Below, in pieces: positions 7,276 to 15,894 of a stretch of DNA of 64,000 nucleotides. The stretch is taken from positions 1,071,435 to 1,135,434 of the forward strand of contig NZ_JAOVZN010000006.1 in the NCBI RefSeq assembly GCF_025717045.1, read 5' to 3'. How positions within the stretch are numbered: position 1 is the stretch's first letter; each line of letters opens with the position of its first letter. The notes beneath the pieces were generated by a model. The model was given only the letters and a program-made list of their open reading frames with translations. It had not been told where the DNA came from and ran no database searches. This DNA comes from Flavobacterium sp. SH_e. GTDB lineage: Bacteria > Bacteroidota > Bacteroidia > Flavobacteriales > Flavobacteriaceae. Made by a program: the position numbers and the translations under genes.

Positions 7276-8466
7276 TTATGCAGTCAAAGCTTCTTTGATT
7301 CTGCGTAATGCTTCTTTTAAGATATCGTTGCTTGTTGCGTAAGAGAAACGAATACAGTTTGGATTTCCGAAAGCGTCTCCGGTTACTGTTGCTACGTTTG
7401 CTTCAGCTAGAAGATACATAGAAACATCGTTTGCATCTTTAATTTCGTGTCCTTTTAAAGTTTTTCCAAAGAAAGAAGAAACGTCTGGGAATACATAGAA
7501 AGCTCCTTCTGGAACGTTGATTTTTACGCCTGGAATTTCTTTTAATAATCCAACCACTAAATCTCTACGTCCGTGGAAAGCTTGAACCATTTCGTTTAAT
7601 ACGCTTGGATCAGCATCTACAGCTGTAATTGTAGCACGTTGCGCAACAGAATTTGCACCAGAAGTTACTTGTCCTTGAATTTTTGTACACGCTTTTGCGA
7701 TGAATTCTGGAGCTCCGATGTAACCAATTCTGTATCCTGTCATTGCAAATGCTTTTGCAACTCCATTTACAGTGATTGTTTTTTCTAACATTCCTGGGAT
7801 AGAACCGATACTGCAGAAAGTTCCAGAGAAATTGATGTGCTCATAAATCTCATCTGCAACTACATAAATATTTGGGTGTTTTTCTAAAACTTTAGCTAAA
7901 GCTGTTAATTCTTCTCTGCTGTAAACAGATCCAGATGGATTACAAGGAGAAGAAAACCACATCATTTTTGTTTTTGGTGTGATTGCAGCTTCTAATTGTT
8001 CTGGAGTGATTTTGAAATCTGTTTCAACAGAAGTTGGAACTTCTACTGGAACTCCACCAGAAAGTTTTACGATTTCGAAATAAGAAACCCAGTAAGGTGC
8101 TGGTAAGATAACTTCGTCACCGTCGTTTAACATTACTTGTGCAATGTTGTATAAAGATTGTTTTGCTCCTGTAGAAACTACGATTTGAGATGGTTTGTAA
8201 TCTAAATCATTATCTCTTTTGAATTTTCTGCAGATAGCTTCTTTTAAATCTTGGTATCCATCAACTGGAGAATATGTGCTGTAGTTGTCGTCGATTGCTT
8301 TTTTTGCAGCTTCTTTGATAAAATCAGGTGTATTGAAATCTGGCTCACCTAAACTTAAGCTGATAATGTCTTTTCCTTGTGCTTTTAATTCGCGTGCTAA
8401 AGCGGCCATTGCTAATGTTTGCGAAGTCGCTAAGTTGTTGATTCTGTCCGAAAGAATATGATTCAT
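7276..8466 (-). CDS. aspC: Pyridoxal-phosphate aminotransferase (aspartate aminotransferase)
   Basis: This class I aminotransferase of 396 residues is expected to transfer the amino group between aspartate and 2-oxoglutarate in the cytoplasm. Visible motifs are SLGEPDFNTP near residues 37-46, the cofactor/substrate stretch WFSSPCNPSG near 170-180, VADEIYEH, and the PLP lysine in TVNGVAKAFAMTGYRIGYIG near 230-250. The C-terminal arginine motif NCIRFSYATS binds the substrate carboxylate. The length and sequence fit the Ib subgroup common in Bacteroidota. It is monocistronic. Exact substrate preference cannot be read from sequence. Confidence 0.92.
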   Translation of the reverse strand: MNHILSDRINNLATSQTLAMAALARELKAQGKDIISLSLGEPDFNTPDFIKEAAKKAIDDNYSTYSPVDGYQDLKEAICRKFKRDNDLDYKPSQIVVSTGAKQSLYNIAQVMLNDGDEVILPAPYWVSYFEIVKLSGGVPVEVPTSVETDFKITPEQLEAAITPKTKMMWFSSPCNPSGSVYSREELTALAKVLEKHPNIYVVADEIYEHINFSGTFCSIGSIPGMLEKTITVNGVAKAFAMTGYRIGYIGAPEFIAKACTKIQGQVTSGANSVAQRATITAVDADPSVLNEMVQAFHGRRDLVVGLLKEIPGVKINVPEGAFYVFPDVSSFFGKTLKGHEIKDANDVSMYLLAEANVATVTGDAFGNPNCIRFSYATSNDILKEALRRIKEALTA

Positions 8467-8541
8467 TATAAAATTTTTGAATGTCCTTAATTTGCTACGC
8501 CTATTAAGGAAGGTTAATTATTAATAGATTTTTTTTAGTTT

Positions 8542-9639
8542 TTAAACTGCTAATTCTGGTTTCATTCCCAAATCACGTAAATGTTTAAAGTGAGCAACAA
8601 CGGCACTTCCCATTGTTTTGTATTCATAATATGGCAAATTGCATTCTTTTGCTGTTTCTTTTACAATTTTTGCAATTTTACCGTAATGAATATGACTAAT
8701 ATTTGGAAAAATATGATGTTCGATTTGATGATTTAATCCGCCTGTGTACCAGTTTACAATTGGATTTTTGGGAGCAAAATTAGTCGTTGTGTACAATTGG
8801 TGAACAGCCCAAGTGTTATCCATTTCTCCTAATTCATTTGGAGTTGGATTTGTGGTATGATCTACAACGTGTGCTAATTGGAATACAATACTTAAGATTA
8901 ATCCAGCTGTATAATGCATTACAAAAAATCCTAAAAGAACTTTCCACCAAGTAATTCCAATTAAAATTGGCAGAACAATCCAGATAGAAAGATAAATCAT
9001 TTTTGTGATTATAAGAGTTGTCCAAAGGATTTTTGGGCTTTTTGGTTCTCCGTAAGATAATTTTCTTTTAAGATAATTACGCATTTGCTTAAAATCGGTA
9101 GTAAGTGCCCAATTGAAAGTTAATAATCCGTATAAGAAAACAGAGTAGTAATGTTGGAAACGGTGAAAACTATGCCATTCTGCATGTTCCGTAAAACGAA
9201 TAATACGACCTGCGTCTAGATCTTCGTCGTGACCAGGAATATTAGTATAAGTGTGATGCAAAACATTATGCTGTACTTGCCAGTTGTATACATTTCCTGC
9301 CAAAACGTAAATAGTTCCACCCATGAATTTATTAATCCAGTTCTTAGTAGAATATGATCCGTGGTTTCCGTCGTGCATTACATTCATTCCCACGCCAGCC
9401 ATTCCAATTCCAATTACGATTGATAAAAGCAACATTACCCAAAAAGGCATGTCAAGCGTAAGGATTAAAAAGTAGGGAGTTAAAAAAACAGCAAATAGAA
9501 TAACAGCTTTTAAATGTAACTGCCAATTCCCGGTTTTTTTTATATTATTTTCTTTGAAATAATTGTTTACGCGAGAGTTAAGCGTTCTGAAAAACTTCAG
9601 ATTGTCTTGCCTTGCAAAAATAGGTGCGTCGTTATTCAT
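8542..9639 (-). CDS. Membrane fatty acid desaturase (front-end type histidine boxes)
   Basis: The protein has 365 residues with several hydrophobic segments (about 45-85 and around 205-245). All three di-iron histidine boxes are present: HDGNH at 89-93, HNVLHH at 124-129 and QIEHH at 305-309. The glutamine in the third box is the hallmark of front-end (delta-5/delta-6-like) desaturases rather than HxxHH delta-9 enzymes. No cytochrome b5 domain is fused, so a separate electron donor is needed. The likely role is unsaturation of membrane lipids in response to temperature. Substrate and regiochemistry are not determined by the sequence. Confidence 0.9.
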   Translation of the reverse strand: MNNDAPIFARQDNLKFFRTLNSRVNNYFKENNIKKTGNWQLHLKAVILFAVFLTPYFLILTLDMPFWVMLLLSIVIGIGMAGVGMNVMHDGNHGSYSTKNWINKFMGGTIYVLAGNVYNWQVQHNVLHHTYTNIPGHDEDLDAGRIIRFTEHAEWHSFHRFQHYYSVFLYGLLTFNWALTTDFKQMRNYLKRKLSYGEPKSPKILWTTLIITKMIYLSIWIVLPILIGITWWKVLLGFFVMHYTAGLILSIVFQLAHVVDHTTNPTPNELGEMDNTWAVHQLYTTTNFAPKNPIVNWYTGGLNHQIEHHIFPNISHIHYGKIAKIVKETAKECNLPYYEYKTMGSAVVAHFKHLRDLGMKPELAV

Positions 9640-9658
9640 AATTGATTTAAATAGTTTT

Positions 9659-9666
9659 CAAAGGTA
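9659..9666 (-). promoter_or_regulatory. -7 element of the desaturase gene
   Basis: On the minus strand this reads TACCTTTG, a match to the Bacteroidota TAnnTTTG consensus, 20 bp before the desaturase ATG. A TTG lies about 22 bp further upstream (9689-9691 on the plus strand as CAA). Confidence 0.5.
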
Positions 9667-9722
9667 ATTATTATAAATTCTCAATTTGCAAAATTGAGTT
9701 AAATATTTCAATCGTAAAGTAG

Positions 9723-9730
9723 TACTTTTG
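9723..9730 (+). promoter_or_regulatory. -7 element of rsmG
   Basis: TACTTTTG matches the TAnnTTTG consensus 16 bp before the rsmG ATG. The nearest upstream TTG (9694-9696) is 26 bp away, longer than ideal. The predicted leader is only about 10 bases. Confidence 0.55.
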
Positions 9731-9746
9731 TTAAAAATTTACAGCA

Positions 9747-10376
9747 ATGGATGAGATATTGAAATATTTTCCCAATTTGAGCGATCTTCAAATCGAACAA
9801 TTTCAAAAATTAGACTTTTTATACCACGATTGGAATGAAAAAATCAATGTGATTTCTAGAAAAGACATTGATTCTTTGTATACGAAACACATTTTGCATT
9901 CGTTAGGAATTGCTAAAATAATGAAATTCGAACCTGGAGCGACTGTTCTAGATGTTGGAACAGGAGGAGGCTTTCCTGGAATTCCGTTAGCAATTCTTTT
10001 TCCTGAAACTCGTTTTTATTTGATTGATGTTATTGCTAAAAAAATAAAAGTAGTACAAGGCGTTGCAGATGCATTAGAATTGAAAAACGTAAAAGCAGAA
10101 CAAAAACGTGCTGAATTGGTAAAAGGAGATTTCGATTTTATAGTAAGCCGCGCTGTAACCAATATGCCTGATTTTGTTTCTTGGATTAAAGATAAAATTA
10201 AGAAACAGCACAAACACACTTTAAAAAATGGAATTCTTTATTTAAAAGGTGGAGATTTAGCTGATGAATTAAAAGATTTTCCAAATGCTACCTTATATGA
10301 TTTGGCAGATTATTTTGAAGATGAGTTTTTTGAAACCAAAAAAGTAGTTCATCTTCCTTTAAAGTTTAAACCGTAA
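9747..10376 (+). CDS. rsmG: 16S rRNA (guanine-N7)-methyltransferase RsmG
   Basis: RsmG methylates N7 of G527 in 16S rRNA using S-adenosylmethionine. The 209-residue length is normal. The SAM-binding loop VLDVGTGGGFPGIPLAI lies near residues 67-83, and the family stretch FDFIVSRAV near 129-137. The N-terminal segment with WNEKINVISRKDIDSLYTKH is the characteristic GidB start. It has its own short promoter and a terminator shared with the convergent unknown gene, so it is monocistronic. Confidence 0.96.
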   Translation: MDEILKYFPNLSDLQIEQFQKLDFLYHDWNEKINVISRKDIDSLYTKHILHSLGIAKIMKFEPGATVLDVGTGGGFPGIPLAILFPETRFYLIDVIAKKIKVVQGVADALELKNVKAEQKRAELVKGDFDFIVSRAVTNMPDFVSWIKDKIKKQHKHTLKNGILYLKGGDLADELKDFPNATLYDLADYFEDEFFETKKVVHLPLKFKP

Positions 10377-10392
10377 TATTTTATATAAAAGC

Positions 10393-10430
10393 AAATAACC
10401 CGATTAGAGTTTCTAAATCGGGTTATTTTT
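10393..10430. terminator. Bidirectional terminator between rsmG and the unknown gene
   Basis: The arms AAATAACCCGATT and AATCGGGTTATTT pair over about 13 bp around a short loop. A T-run follows on the plus side and an A-rich stretch lies on the other. It lies between convergent genes. Confidence 0.85.
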
Positions 10431-10454
10431 TTGAATTAAAACTAACGTTTAAAA

Positions 10455-11186
10455 TTATGAAGCTTTCTTTGAAAAATTCAGGAATGTATTTGCTTTATGA
10501 TCTAAATTGTCGATGAAACTATGAATAGCATTTTCTGATGCTTCAGCAGAATATTCAAATGCTGTGTCAAAGAAGTATTCTCTCGAAATTACAGGTTCGT
10601 TTGAAGAATCATAAATCATTTCATCACTTTCATCTAATTCATCATTTTGATATGGATTTGGATGTGTGTGAATTAAGTTTGTAATTGTCTGACCCAACCA
10701 ATTGTCAAATTTTTTCTTTTTTGGAGTAATGTGGCGCGCCAACAATATTAATCCAACAAGATCATTTTGTAAGAAGTAAGAACCTCTTCTGTATTTTGCA
10801 TCAATCATTGTTACGTTCATTAATGCAATCCATAATGCACCATTGACAGAACCATTTGCAGGAACTTCAAAATCGGTATCAAATAATAATGGATTTGTTT
10901 GTTCAAGATTAGTGACAGAACACCAAAGAGCTTCAATTCGTTTTTGTGTATCATTTGTAGCTTGACTGTAACCTGTAAAACGCCAGTAAACCCACTCTAA
11001 TAATGCAGCAGTCAAACCAATTGAGCCTTTATGGTTGATGTGCATTAAAGTGTTTTCAAGCTCTTCATTTTCTTCAACGGGATCTAGAAGTTTATTTATT
11101 TTCTTTTTTGTCCATTTATAATCAATAGCATGTCCAATGCTTTTAGATTCCATAATAACTTTAGGAACATTGTTTAAATTTCTCAT
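10455..11186 (-). CDS. Protein of unknown function, 243 residues
   Basis: I do not recognise this protein. It has no signal peptide or membrane segment and appears largely helical. It contains aromatic- and leucine-rich stretches (LLEWVYWRFTGYSQ near 60-75, LVGLILLARHITPKKKKFDNW near 143-165) and a markedly acidic segment (NDELDESDEMIYDSS near 182-196). The absence of cysteine-rich, ATP-binding or HTH motifs leaves the role open; a cytoplasmic structural or regulatory function is only a guess. It has an upstream TAAATTTG match (11236-11243, minus strand) and stands alone. Confidence 0.7.
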   Translation of the reverse strand: MRNLNNVPKVIMESKSIGHAIDYKWTKKKINKLLDPVEENEELENTLMHINHKGSIGLTAALLEWVYWRFTGYSQATNDTQKRIEALWCSVTNLEQTNPLLFDTDFEVPANGSVNGALWIALMNVTMIDAKYRRGSYFLQNDLVGLILLARHITPKKKKFDNWLGQTITNLIHTHPNPYQNDELDESDEMIYDSSNEPVISREYFFDTAFEYSAEASENAIHSFIDNLDHKANTFLNFSKKAS

Positions 11187-11493
11187 ACTTATGTTGTTAA
11201 TTTATTAAATCTTTTAATGTTGATTAATGATGAGCAAATTTATGCGGATGAGTTTTTTTTGAAAGGAACAATAAGTTTTTAAAGTATTAAAATAAGACAA
11301 TTTGAGTTTTTAAAGTGTTGATTTTTAAATAAATAAGAAAAGTATTACAAAAAATATTATGCAAAAATGATCTTTTTATTTGTAGATATTTTTATACTTT
11401 AGTGTAAGTTTTTACTTCTGTAAAATTCTTTAAAGTTCTTATTTGTAGTGTTTTATGTTTTAGGTGTTTTTCATAATTTTAAAATTATCTCAA
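11187..11493. other. Divergent intergenic region of about 300 bp
   Basis: This AT-rich region separates two divergent genes. On the minus side TAAATTTG (11236-11243) is a plausible -7 element for the unknown gene. On the plus side no good TAnnTTTG match was found before the carbonic anhydrase gene. No repeat or RNA structure stood out. Confidence 0.45.
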
Positions 11494-12240
11494 ATGAAAA
11501 AAGTAATTTTTATGTTGCTCCCTTTATTAGTATTAGCAGTTTCCTGCGAAAAAAAATCAGATAAAAATAAATCTGAGAACGAATCTTTGGACAAGATTTC
11601 GAAATTAGTTCCTTTGAAAGAGAAAGTTTTAACTGCCGAAGAGCAGAAAGCTTTGACTCCAGATTTGGTCATAAAAAGTTTGAAAGATGGAAACAAGCGT
11701 TATATGAATAATGATCTTACTTTAAGAGATCATTCAGCCTTAGTGCGTGATGCCGCAGAAGGGCAATATCCAAAAGCTGTTATTCTTTCGTGTCTTGACA
11801 GTAGAATTGCAGTTGAAGATGTTTTTGATAAAGGAATTGGAGATCTTTTTGTTGGAAGAGTTGCAGGGAACTTTGTAAATGAGGATTTACTAGGCAGTAT
11901 GGAATTTGGCTGTAAAGTTTCTGGAGCAAAACTTATTCTGGTTTTAGGACATGAATCATGCGGAGCCATTAAATCTGCAATCGATGATGTAAAACTCGGA
12001 AATATTACAGCAATGCTTGCAAAAATAAAACCAGCTATTGCTAAATCTCAAGATTTTGCTGGTGATAAAACTGTGAAGAACGATGATTTTGTAGAATATG
12101 TTGCAAAAAATAATGTTTTACAGACAATTGCAGATATAAAATCGAGAAGCCCAATTTTGAAAGAAATGGAAGATAAAGGCGAAATCAAAATAATAGGTGC
12201 TTATTATGATCTGCATTCTGGAGAAGTAATTTTTCTTTAA
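11494..12240 (+). CDS. Exported beta-class carbonic anhydrase lipoprotein
   Basis: This enzyme interconverts CO2 and bicarbonate. The zinc and catalytic residues of beta enzymes are all present: Cys100, Asp102 and Arg104 (CLDSR), then His153 and Cys156 (HESC). The N-terminus is a lipoprotein signal (hydrophobic stretch then VSCEKK), so the mature protein should be a lipid-anchored periplasmic protein of about 230 residues. I chose ATG 11494: a GTG 30 bases upstream would spoil the lipoprotein signal. The serine-rich acidic linker after the lipobox is typical of exported Flavobacterium lipoproteins. Exported beta enzymes are less common than cytoplasmic ones. Confidence 0.92.
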   Translation: MKKVIFMLLPLLVLAVSCEKKSDKNKSENESLDKISKLVPLKEKVLTAEEQKALTPDLVIKSLKDGNKRYMNNDLTLRDHSALVRDAAEGQYPKAVILSCLDSRIAVEDVFDKGIGDLFVGRVAGNFVNEDLLGSMEFGCKVSGAKLILVLGHESCGAIKSAIDDVKLGNITAMLAKIKPAIAKSQDFAGDKTVKNDDFVEYVAKNNVLQTIADIKSRSPILKEMEDKGEIKIIGAYYDLHSGEVIFL

Positions 12241-12247
12241 TAAAAAT

Positions 12248-12284
12248 AAAGGCTTAAACTTCAGAATGAAGTCTAAGCCTTTTA
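12248..12284. terminator. Bidirectional terminator between carbonic anhydrase and pruA
   Basis: AAGGCTTAAACTTCA pairs with TGAAGTCTAAGCCTT around a GAA loop with one internal mismatch, flanked by A-rich and T-rich tracts. It lies between convergent genes. Confidence 0.85.
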
Positions 12285-12320
12285 TAATCTATAATCTGAA
12301 CTCTAAACTCTAAAATCAGA

Positions 12321-13946
12321 TTATCCTAAGAAAGGGTATCTGTAATCTTCTGGAGTTACAAAAGTTTCTTTGATAGTTCTTGGAGAAGCCCAACGTAATA
12401 AGTTTAATGCAGAACCTGCTTTATCGTTAGTTCCAGAAGCTCTTGCTCCGCCAAATGGCTGCATTCCTACAACAGCTCCAGTTGGTTTATCATTGATATA
12501 GAAGTTACCAGCAGAGTTTTGTAATTTAGTTGTTGCTATTTCAATAGCATAACGATCTTGACTAAATACAGCTCCTGTTAAAGCGTACTCAGAAGTAGTA
12601 TCAACTAATTCAAGAGTTTCTTCCCATTTAGCATCTTCATAAACATAAATAGTGATAACTGGTCCAAACAACTCAGTTTCCATTGTAGTATATTTTGGGT
12701 TTGTAGTAACAATAACTGTTGGCTCAATAAAGTATCCAACCGATTTGTCATAATTTCCTCCAACGATGATTTCTGCGTCAGCATCTTTTTTAGCTTGATC
12801 AATATAACTAGCTAGTTTATCGAAAGAACCTTCGTGAATAACTGCTGTAATAAAGTTTCCAAAATCTTCTGGAGAACCCATTTTCATAGATTTTACATCA
12901 GTAATTAATTGCTCTTTTACAGCTGGCCATAAACTTTGCGGAATATAAGCTCTAGATGCTGCAGAACATTTTTGCCCTTGGAATTCAAAAGCTCCACGAG
13001 TAATTCCTGTAACAACTTGTTTTACGTTTGCGCTTGGGTGAGCAATGATAAAATCTTTACCTCCAGTTTCACCAACAATTCTTGGGTAGGTTTTGTAGTT
13101 GTGGATGTTTGCACCAATTTTTGCCCAAATATCTTTAAATACGTGAGTTGATCCTGTAAAGTGAATACCTGCAAAATCACGGCTTGCCAAAACAGTATCA
13201 GTAATCATTAAAGCATCTCCGAAAACTACGTTTATAACTCCATCAGGAACTCCAGCTTCTTTGAAAACATCTAAAATGATTTTTGTAGAAAATACTTGGC
13301 TATCACTTGGTTTCCAAACCACAACGTTACCCATCATAGCAGCACTAGCAGGAAGATTTGCAGCGATTGCAGTAAAGTTGAAAGGAGTAATAGCATAAAC
13401 AAAACCTTCTAAAGGTCTGTATTCTACACGATTCCAAACAGAAGAATCTGATTTTGGCTGATCGTTGTAGATTTGAGTCATATATTCAACATTGTAACGT
13501 AAAAAGTCGATCAATTCACAAGAAGCATCGATTTCTGCTTGGTGAATATTTTTAGATTGACCAATCATTGTCGCAGCGTTGATACGAGCTCTGTATGGTC
13601 CTGCGATAAGTTCAGCAGCTTTTAAGAAAATAGCAGCACGTTGTTCCCATGCCATATTTGCCCATGCTTTTCTTGATTCAAGAGCATTAGCAATTGCTTT
13701 TTCAATATGTTGTTTTTCAGCTAAATGATATTTTCCAACAACGTGTTTGTGGTCGTGTGGAGCTGTAATGTTTCTTGTGTTTCCAGTTCTGATTTCTTCG
13801 CTTCCTATATGCAAAGGAACGTCAATTTGAGAATTCCACATTGTTGTGTAAGCCGCCTGAACAGCTGCTTTTTCTGGAGAGTTTGGTGCGTAGCTTTTTA
13901 CAGGCTCGTTTACCGCTTTTGGTACATGGAAAAATCCTTTAAGCAT
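12321..13946 (-). CDS. pruA: L-glutamate gamma-semialdehyde (P5C) dehydrogenase
   Basis: This NAD-dependent aldehyde dehydrogenase oxidises glutamate semialdehyde to glutamate in proline degradation. The catalytic cysteine is near residue 327 in GQKCSAASRAY, and the catalytic-glutamate motif is GETGGKD, with the cofactor-binding stretch HFTGSTHVF before it. Numbering is from ATG 13946, giving 541 residues. A TTG nine codons upstream (13973) is possible but lacks family support, while MLKGFFHVPKAVNEP is the usual beginning. No proline dehydrogenase gene is adjacent. A TACTTTTG element lies 74-81 bp upstream. Confidence 0.95.
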   Translation of the reverse strand: MLKGFFHVPKAVNEPVKSYAPNSPEKAAVQAAYTTMWNSQIDVPLHIGSEEIRTGNTRNITAPHDHKHVVGKYHLAEKQHIEKAIANALESRKAWANMAWEQRAAIFLKAAELIAGPYRARINAATMIGQSKNIHQAEIDASCELIDFLRYNVEYMTQIYNDQPKSDSSVWNRVEYRPLEGFVYAITPFNFTAIAANLPASAAMMGNVVVWKPSDSQVFSTKIILDVFKEAGVPDGVINVVFGDALMITDTVLASRDFAGIHFTGSTHVFKDIWAKIGANIHNYKTYPRIVGETGGKDFIIAHPSANVKQVVTGITRGAFEFQGQKCSAASRAYIPQSLWPAVKEQLITDVKSMKMGSPEDFGNFITAVIHEGSFDKLASYIDQAKKDADAEIIVGGNYDKSVGYFIEPTVIVTTNPKYTTMETELFGPVITIYVYEDAKWEETLELVDTTSEYALTGAVFSQDRYAIEIATTKLQNSAGNFYINDKPTGAVVGMQPFGGARASGTNDKAGSALNLLRWASPRTIKETFVTPEDYRYPFLG

Positions 13947-14019
13947 GTTATTTAAAATTTGTGAATTAGACAATTTAAAGTTAGACGATTTGTTTTGTTA
14001 CGAATAATCTAACGCTGCA

Positions 14020-14053
14020 CAAAAGTACAAAGGATAAATTAATAAATTGACAA
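14020..14053 (-). promoter_or_regulatory. pruA promoter
   Basis: On the minus strand TTG (plus-strand CAA at 14051-14053) is followed after 23 bp by TACTTTTG (14020-14027). Both elements fit the Bacteroidota TTG / TAnnTTTG pattern. The start codon is about 75 bp downstream. Confidence 0.6.
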
Positions 14054-14099
14054 TTTTATGATTAAGATAACGATAAAAGCAATCGTTGCAAATTATATC

Positions 14100-14486
14100 T
14101 TAATTTAAAGCAAAAGGAGCACACATTCTAAAAGTAGGAACGATAACTTTGAATGTTTTTGTTGTAGTAAAATTGATCATATTAAAATGACCTTTCATAG
14201 CGCCATAAGGAGACGATAATAAACAACCAGAACTGTAAGTATGATTTTCTCCAGGTTTTAAAACCGGTTTTTTGCCAATTACGCCTTCGCCGTCTACAAC
14301 TTCTAAGTCGTTTAAAGAATCAAAAATTTCCCAGTGGCGAGAAGTTAACTGTACAGAATCTTTACTATGATTTTCGATGGTAACTACGTAGCTAAAAGCA
14401 AAATGAATCTTGTAGTTCTTGAAGTATGTACCTTCAAAACTAGTCAAAACAGATATTTTTATGCCTCGTGTAATTTGAGAAACCAT
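14100..14486 (-). CDS. apaG: ApaG-domain protein
   Basis: This 128-residue single-domain beta-sandwich protein matches ApaG/DUF525. Characteristic segments are the start VSQITRGIKISVLTSFEG, the middle ENHSKDSVQLTSRHWEIFDS and the glycine-rich GVIGKKPVLKPGENHTYSSG, then SPYGAMKGHF. The biochemical role is unclear; in enterobacteria apaG has been linked to Co2+ resistance and Mg2+ efflux. It has a TAGCTTTG element (14520-14527, minus strand). It lies beyond the plug gene on the same strand with an 80-bp spacer, so the two may be co-transcribed. Confidence 0.93.
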   Translation of the reverse strand: MVSQITRGIKISVLTSFEGTYFKNYKIHFAFSYVVTIENHSKDSVQLTSRHWEIFDSLNDLEVVDGEGVIGKKPVLKPGENHTYSSGCLLSSPYGAMKGHFNMINFTTTKTFKVIVPTFRMCAPFALN

Positions 14487-14566
14487 ACTAACGCCGTATA
14501 TATGTGAGTGTTATAGAGGCAAAGCTACGAAAAAAAATCGTTTAATCTAAAACCTTAACATTTGTT

Positions 14567-15820
14567 TTAGTTGACTATATTGATAGAGTTTGCATTTCCT
14601 TTTCCAATTACACGCTGATAACGATCTGTAGCTTCTTTATAATAGACTAAAATCGTGTACTCATTTTCAGTCTGATAAAAGTTTCCATCAATAGCATTTT
14701 CATTATCAATGACTCCTTTTTTATCAGCTACAGTATATTGAAAATTGGTAAAACCTTGTTTGATCATAATGGCTTTTTCGAAAACGCCTTTGTCAGTGTT
14801 GTAATCCATTTTATATTCTGGCGTAAGACTATAATTATTGAACATTCCGGTAATATAAATGTCTTTGTTCAATCTAAAAGCAGGTGCCGAAAGTGTAAAA
14901 TATACCCAAGCATAATCGGCTTCAATATCATTGTTAGAACCATTGATATTTTTCACAACAAAATTTCCATTTACATCTTCATAATTGGTGTAAATCTGAT
15001 TTCCTCTTGCTGCATTAGTGTATAAATGAGCGTTATAAATATCGCCGTTAGAACCTACTTTAGCCACATTATTATTTGCTGCACGAATGTCTTTATTTTC
15101 AAAATATAAAAACTCATTTCCGCCCCAAAATTGGGTTTCTTTGTCATATTTATAAATAAGCTGATTACCAATGGTATATTGAGGAACAATATTCTTTATC
15201 TCAGTATGAAAGTTTCCATTTTGCAATAAAAGAACTTTTACATTCTGCAATGGTGTCTGAAAAACAATATCATTTGACAAAATTGCAATATCAAGATTCT
15301 GTTTATAGTCAATATTGCTGAGGTTACGGGTTCTTTTTACTTGAGCTCCAACGGTACAATGGTTTTCGTACAAAATAAATTTTCTTGAGAAAACGACTTC
15401 TTTATCATCGTTTAGAATTCGAAGCATATAATTTCCCGAAAGTTTCAATAGCTGCGTAAACTGATTAGGGAAAGAAAGTCTGTAATGCGTATAAACCTGA
15501 AGTGTATTAAAAGAATTCGAAAAATCTGTAATTCTCTGATTATCCATACCGAGAATATAGTCAGTTTTTGGAATATCTGTTGGATACCAGTTGTAATCGC
15601 AATGAATAACTTCAAAATAATAATTGGCTTCATTGCCAAACAAATCATCAAATTGAAATGTAAATGCTGAACCTAATTCGAAAATGGGCGAAACATTACT
15701 GCCATTCTGAATAAAAGAGACAGTTTTAATATTATAAGGAGGATCGATTTCTTTTTCTTGAGCTTTCGCTAAAGTGAAAATAAAAAGAAAAATGAAGCTT
15801 GAATAGAAAAATTTTGGCAT
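14567..15820 (-). CDS. Type IX secretion system plug protein (DUF5103 family)
   Basis: The protein has 417 residues from ATG 15820. The longer frame adds 19 non-signal residues before a clear signal peptide (MPKFFYSSFIFLFIFTLAKA). The mature part is mostly beta-strand, with the family stretches YYFEVIHCDYNWYPTDI and DIYITGMFNNYSLTPEYKM. DUF5103 corresponds to the Plug protein that closes the periplasmic side of the SprA translocon in Flavobacterium johnsoniae. Location is therefore periplasm or inner face of the outer membrane. It lies just upstream of apaG, and no other T9SS gene is adjacent. Confidence 0.88.
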   Translation of the reverse strand: MPKFFYSSFIFLFIFTLAKAQEKEIDPPYNIKTVSFIQNGSNVSPIFELGSAFTFQFDDLFGNEANYYFEVIHCDYNWYPTDIPKTDYILGMDNQRITDFSNSFNTLQVYTHYRLSFPNQFTQLLKLSGNYMLRILNDDKEVVFSRKFILYENHCTVGAQVKRTRNLSNIDYKQNLDIAILSNDIVFQTPLQNVKVLLLQNGNFHTEIKNIVPQYTIGNQLIYKYDKETQFWGGNEFLYFENKDIRAANNNVAKVGSNGDIYNAHLYTNAARGNQIYTNYEDVNGNFVVKNINGSNNDIEADYAWVYFTLSAPAFRLNKDIYITGMFNNYSLTPEYKMDYNTDKGVFEKAIMIKQGFTNFQYTVADKKGVIDNENAIDGNFYQTENEYTILVYYKEATDRYQRVIGKGNANSINIVN

Positions 15821-15894
15821 CTTATTTCGTTGTAAGATTGTAAATATAACAATTTTATATAACGAAAAAGATGCCAATCTATTGGATTTAACTA

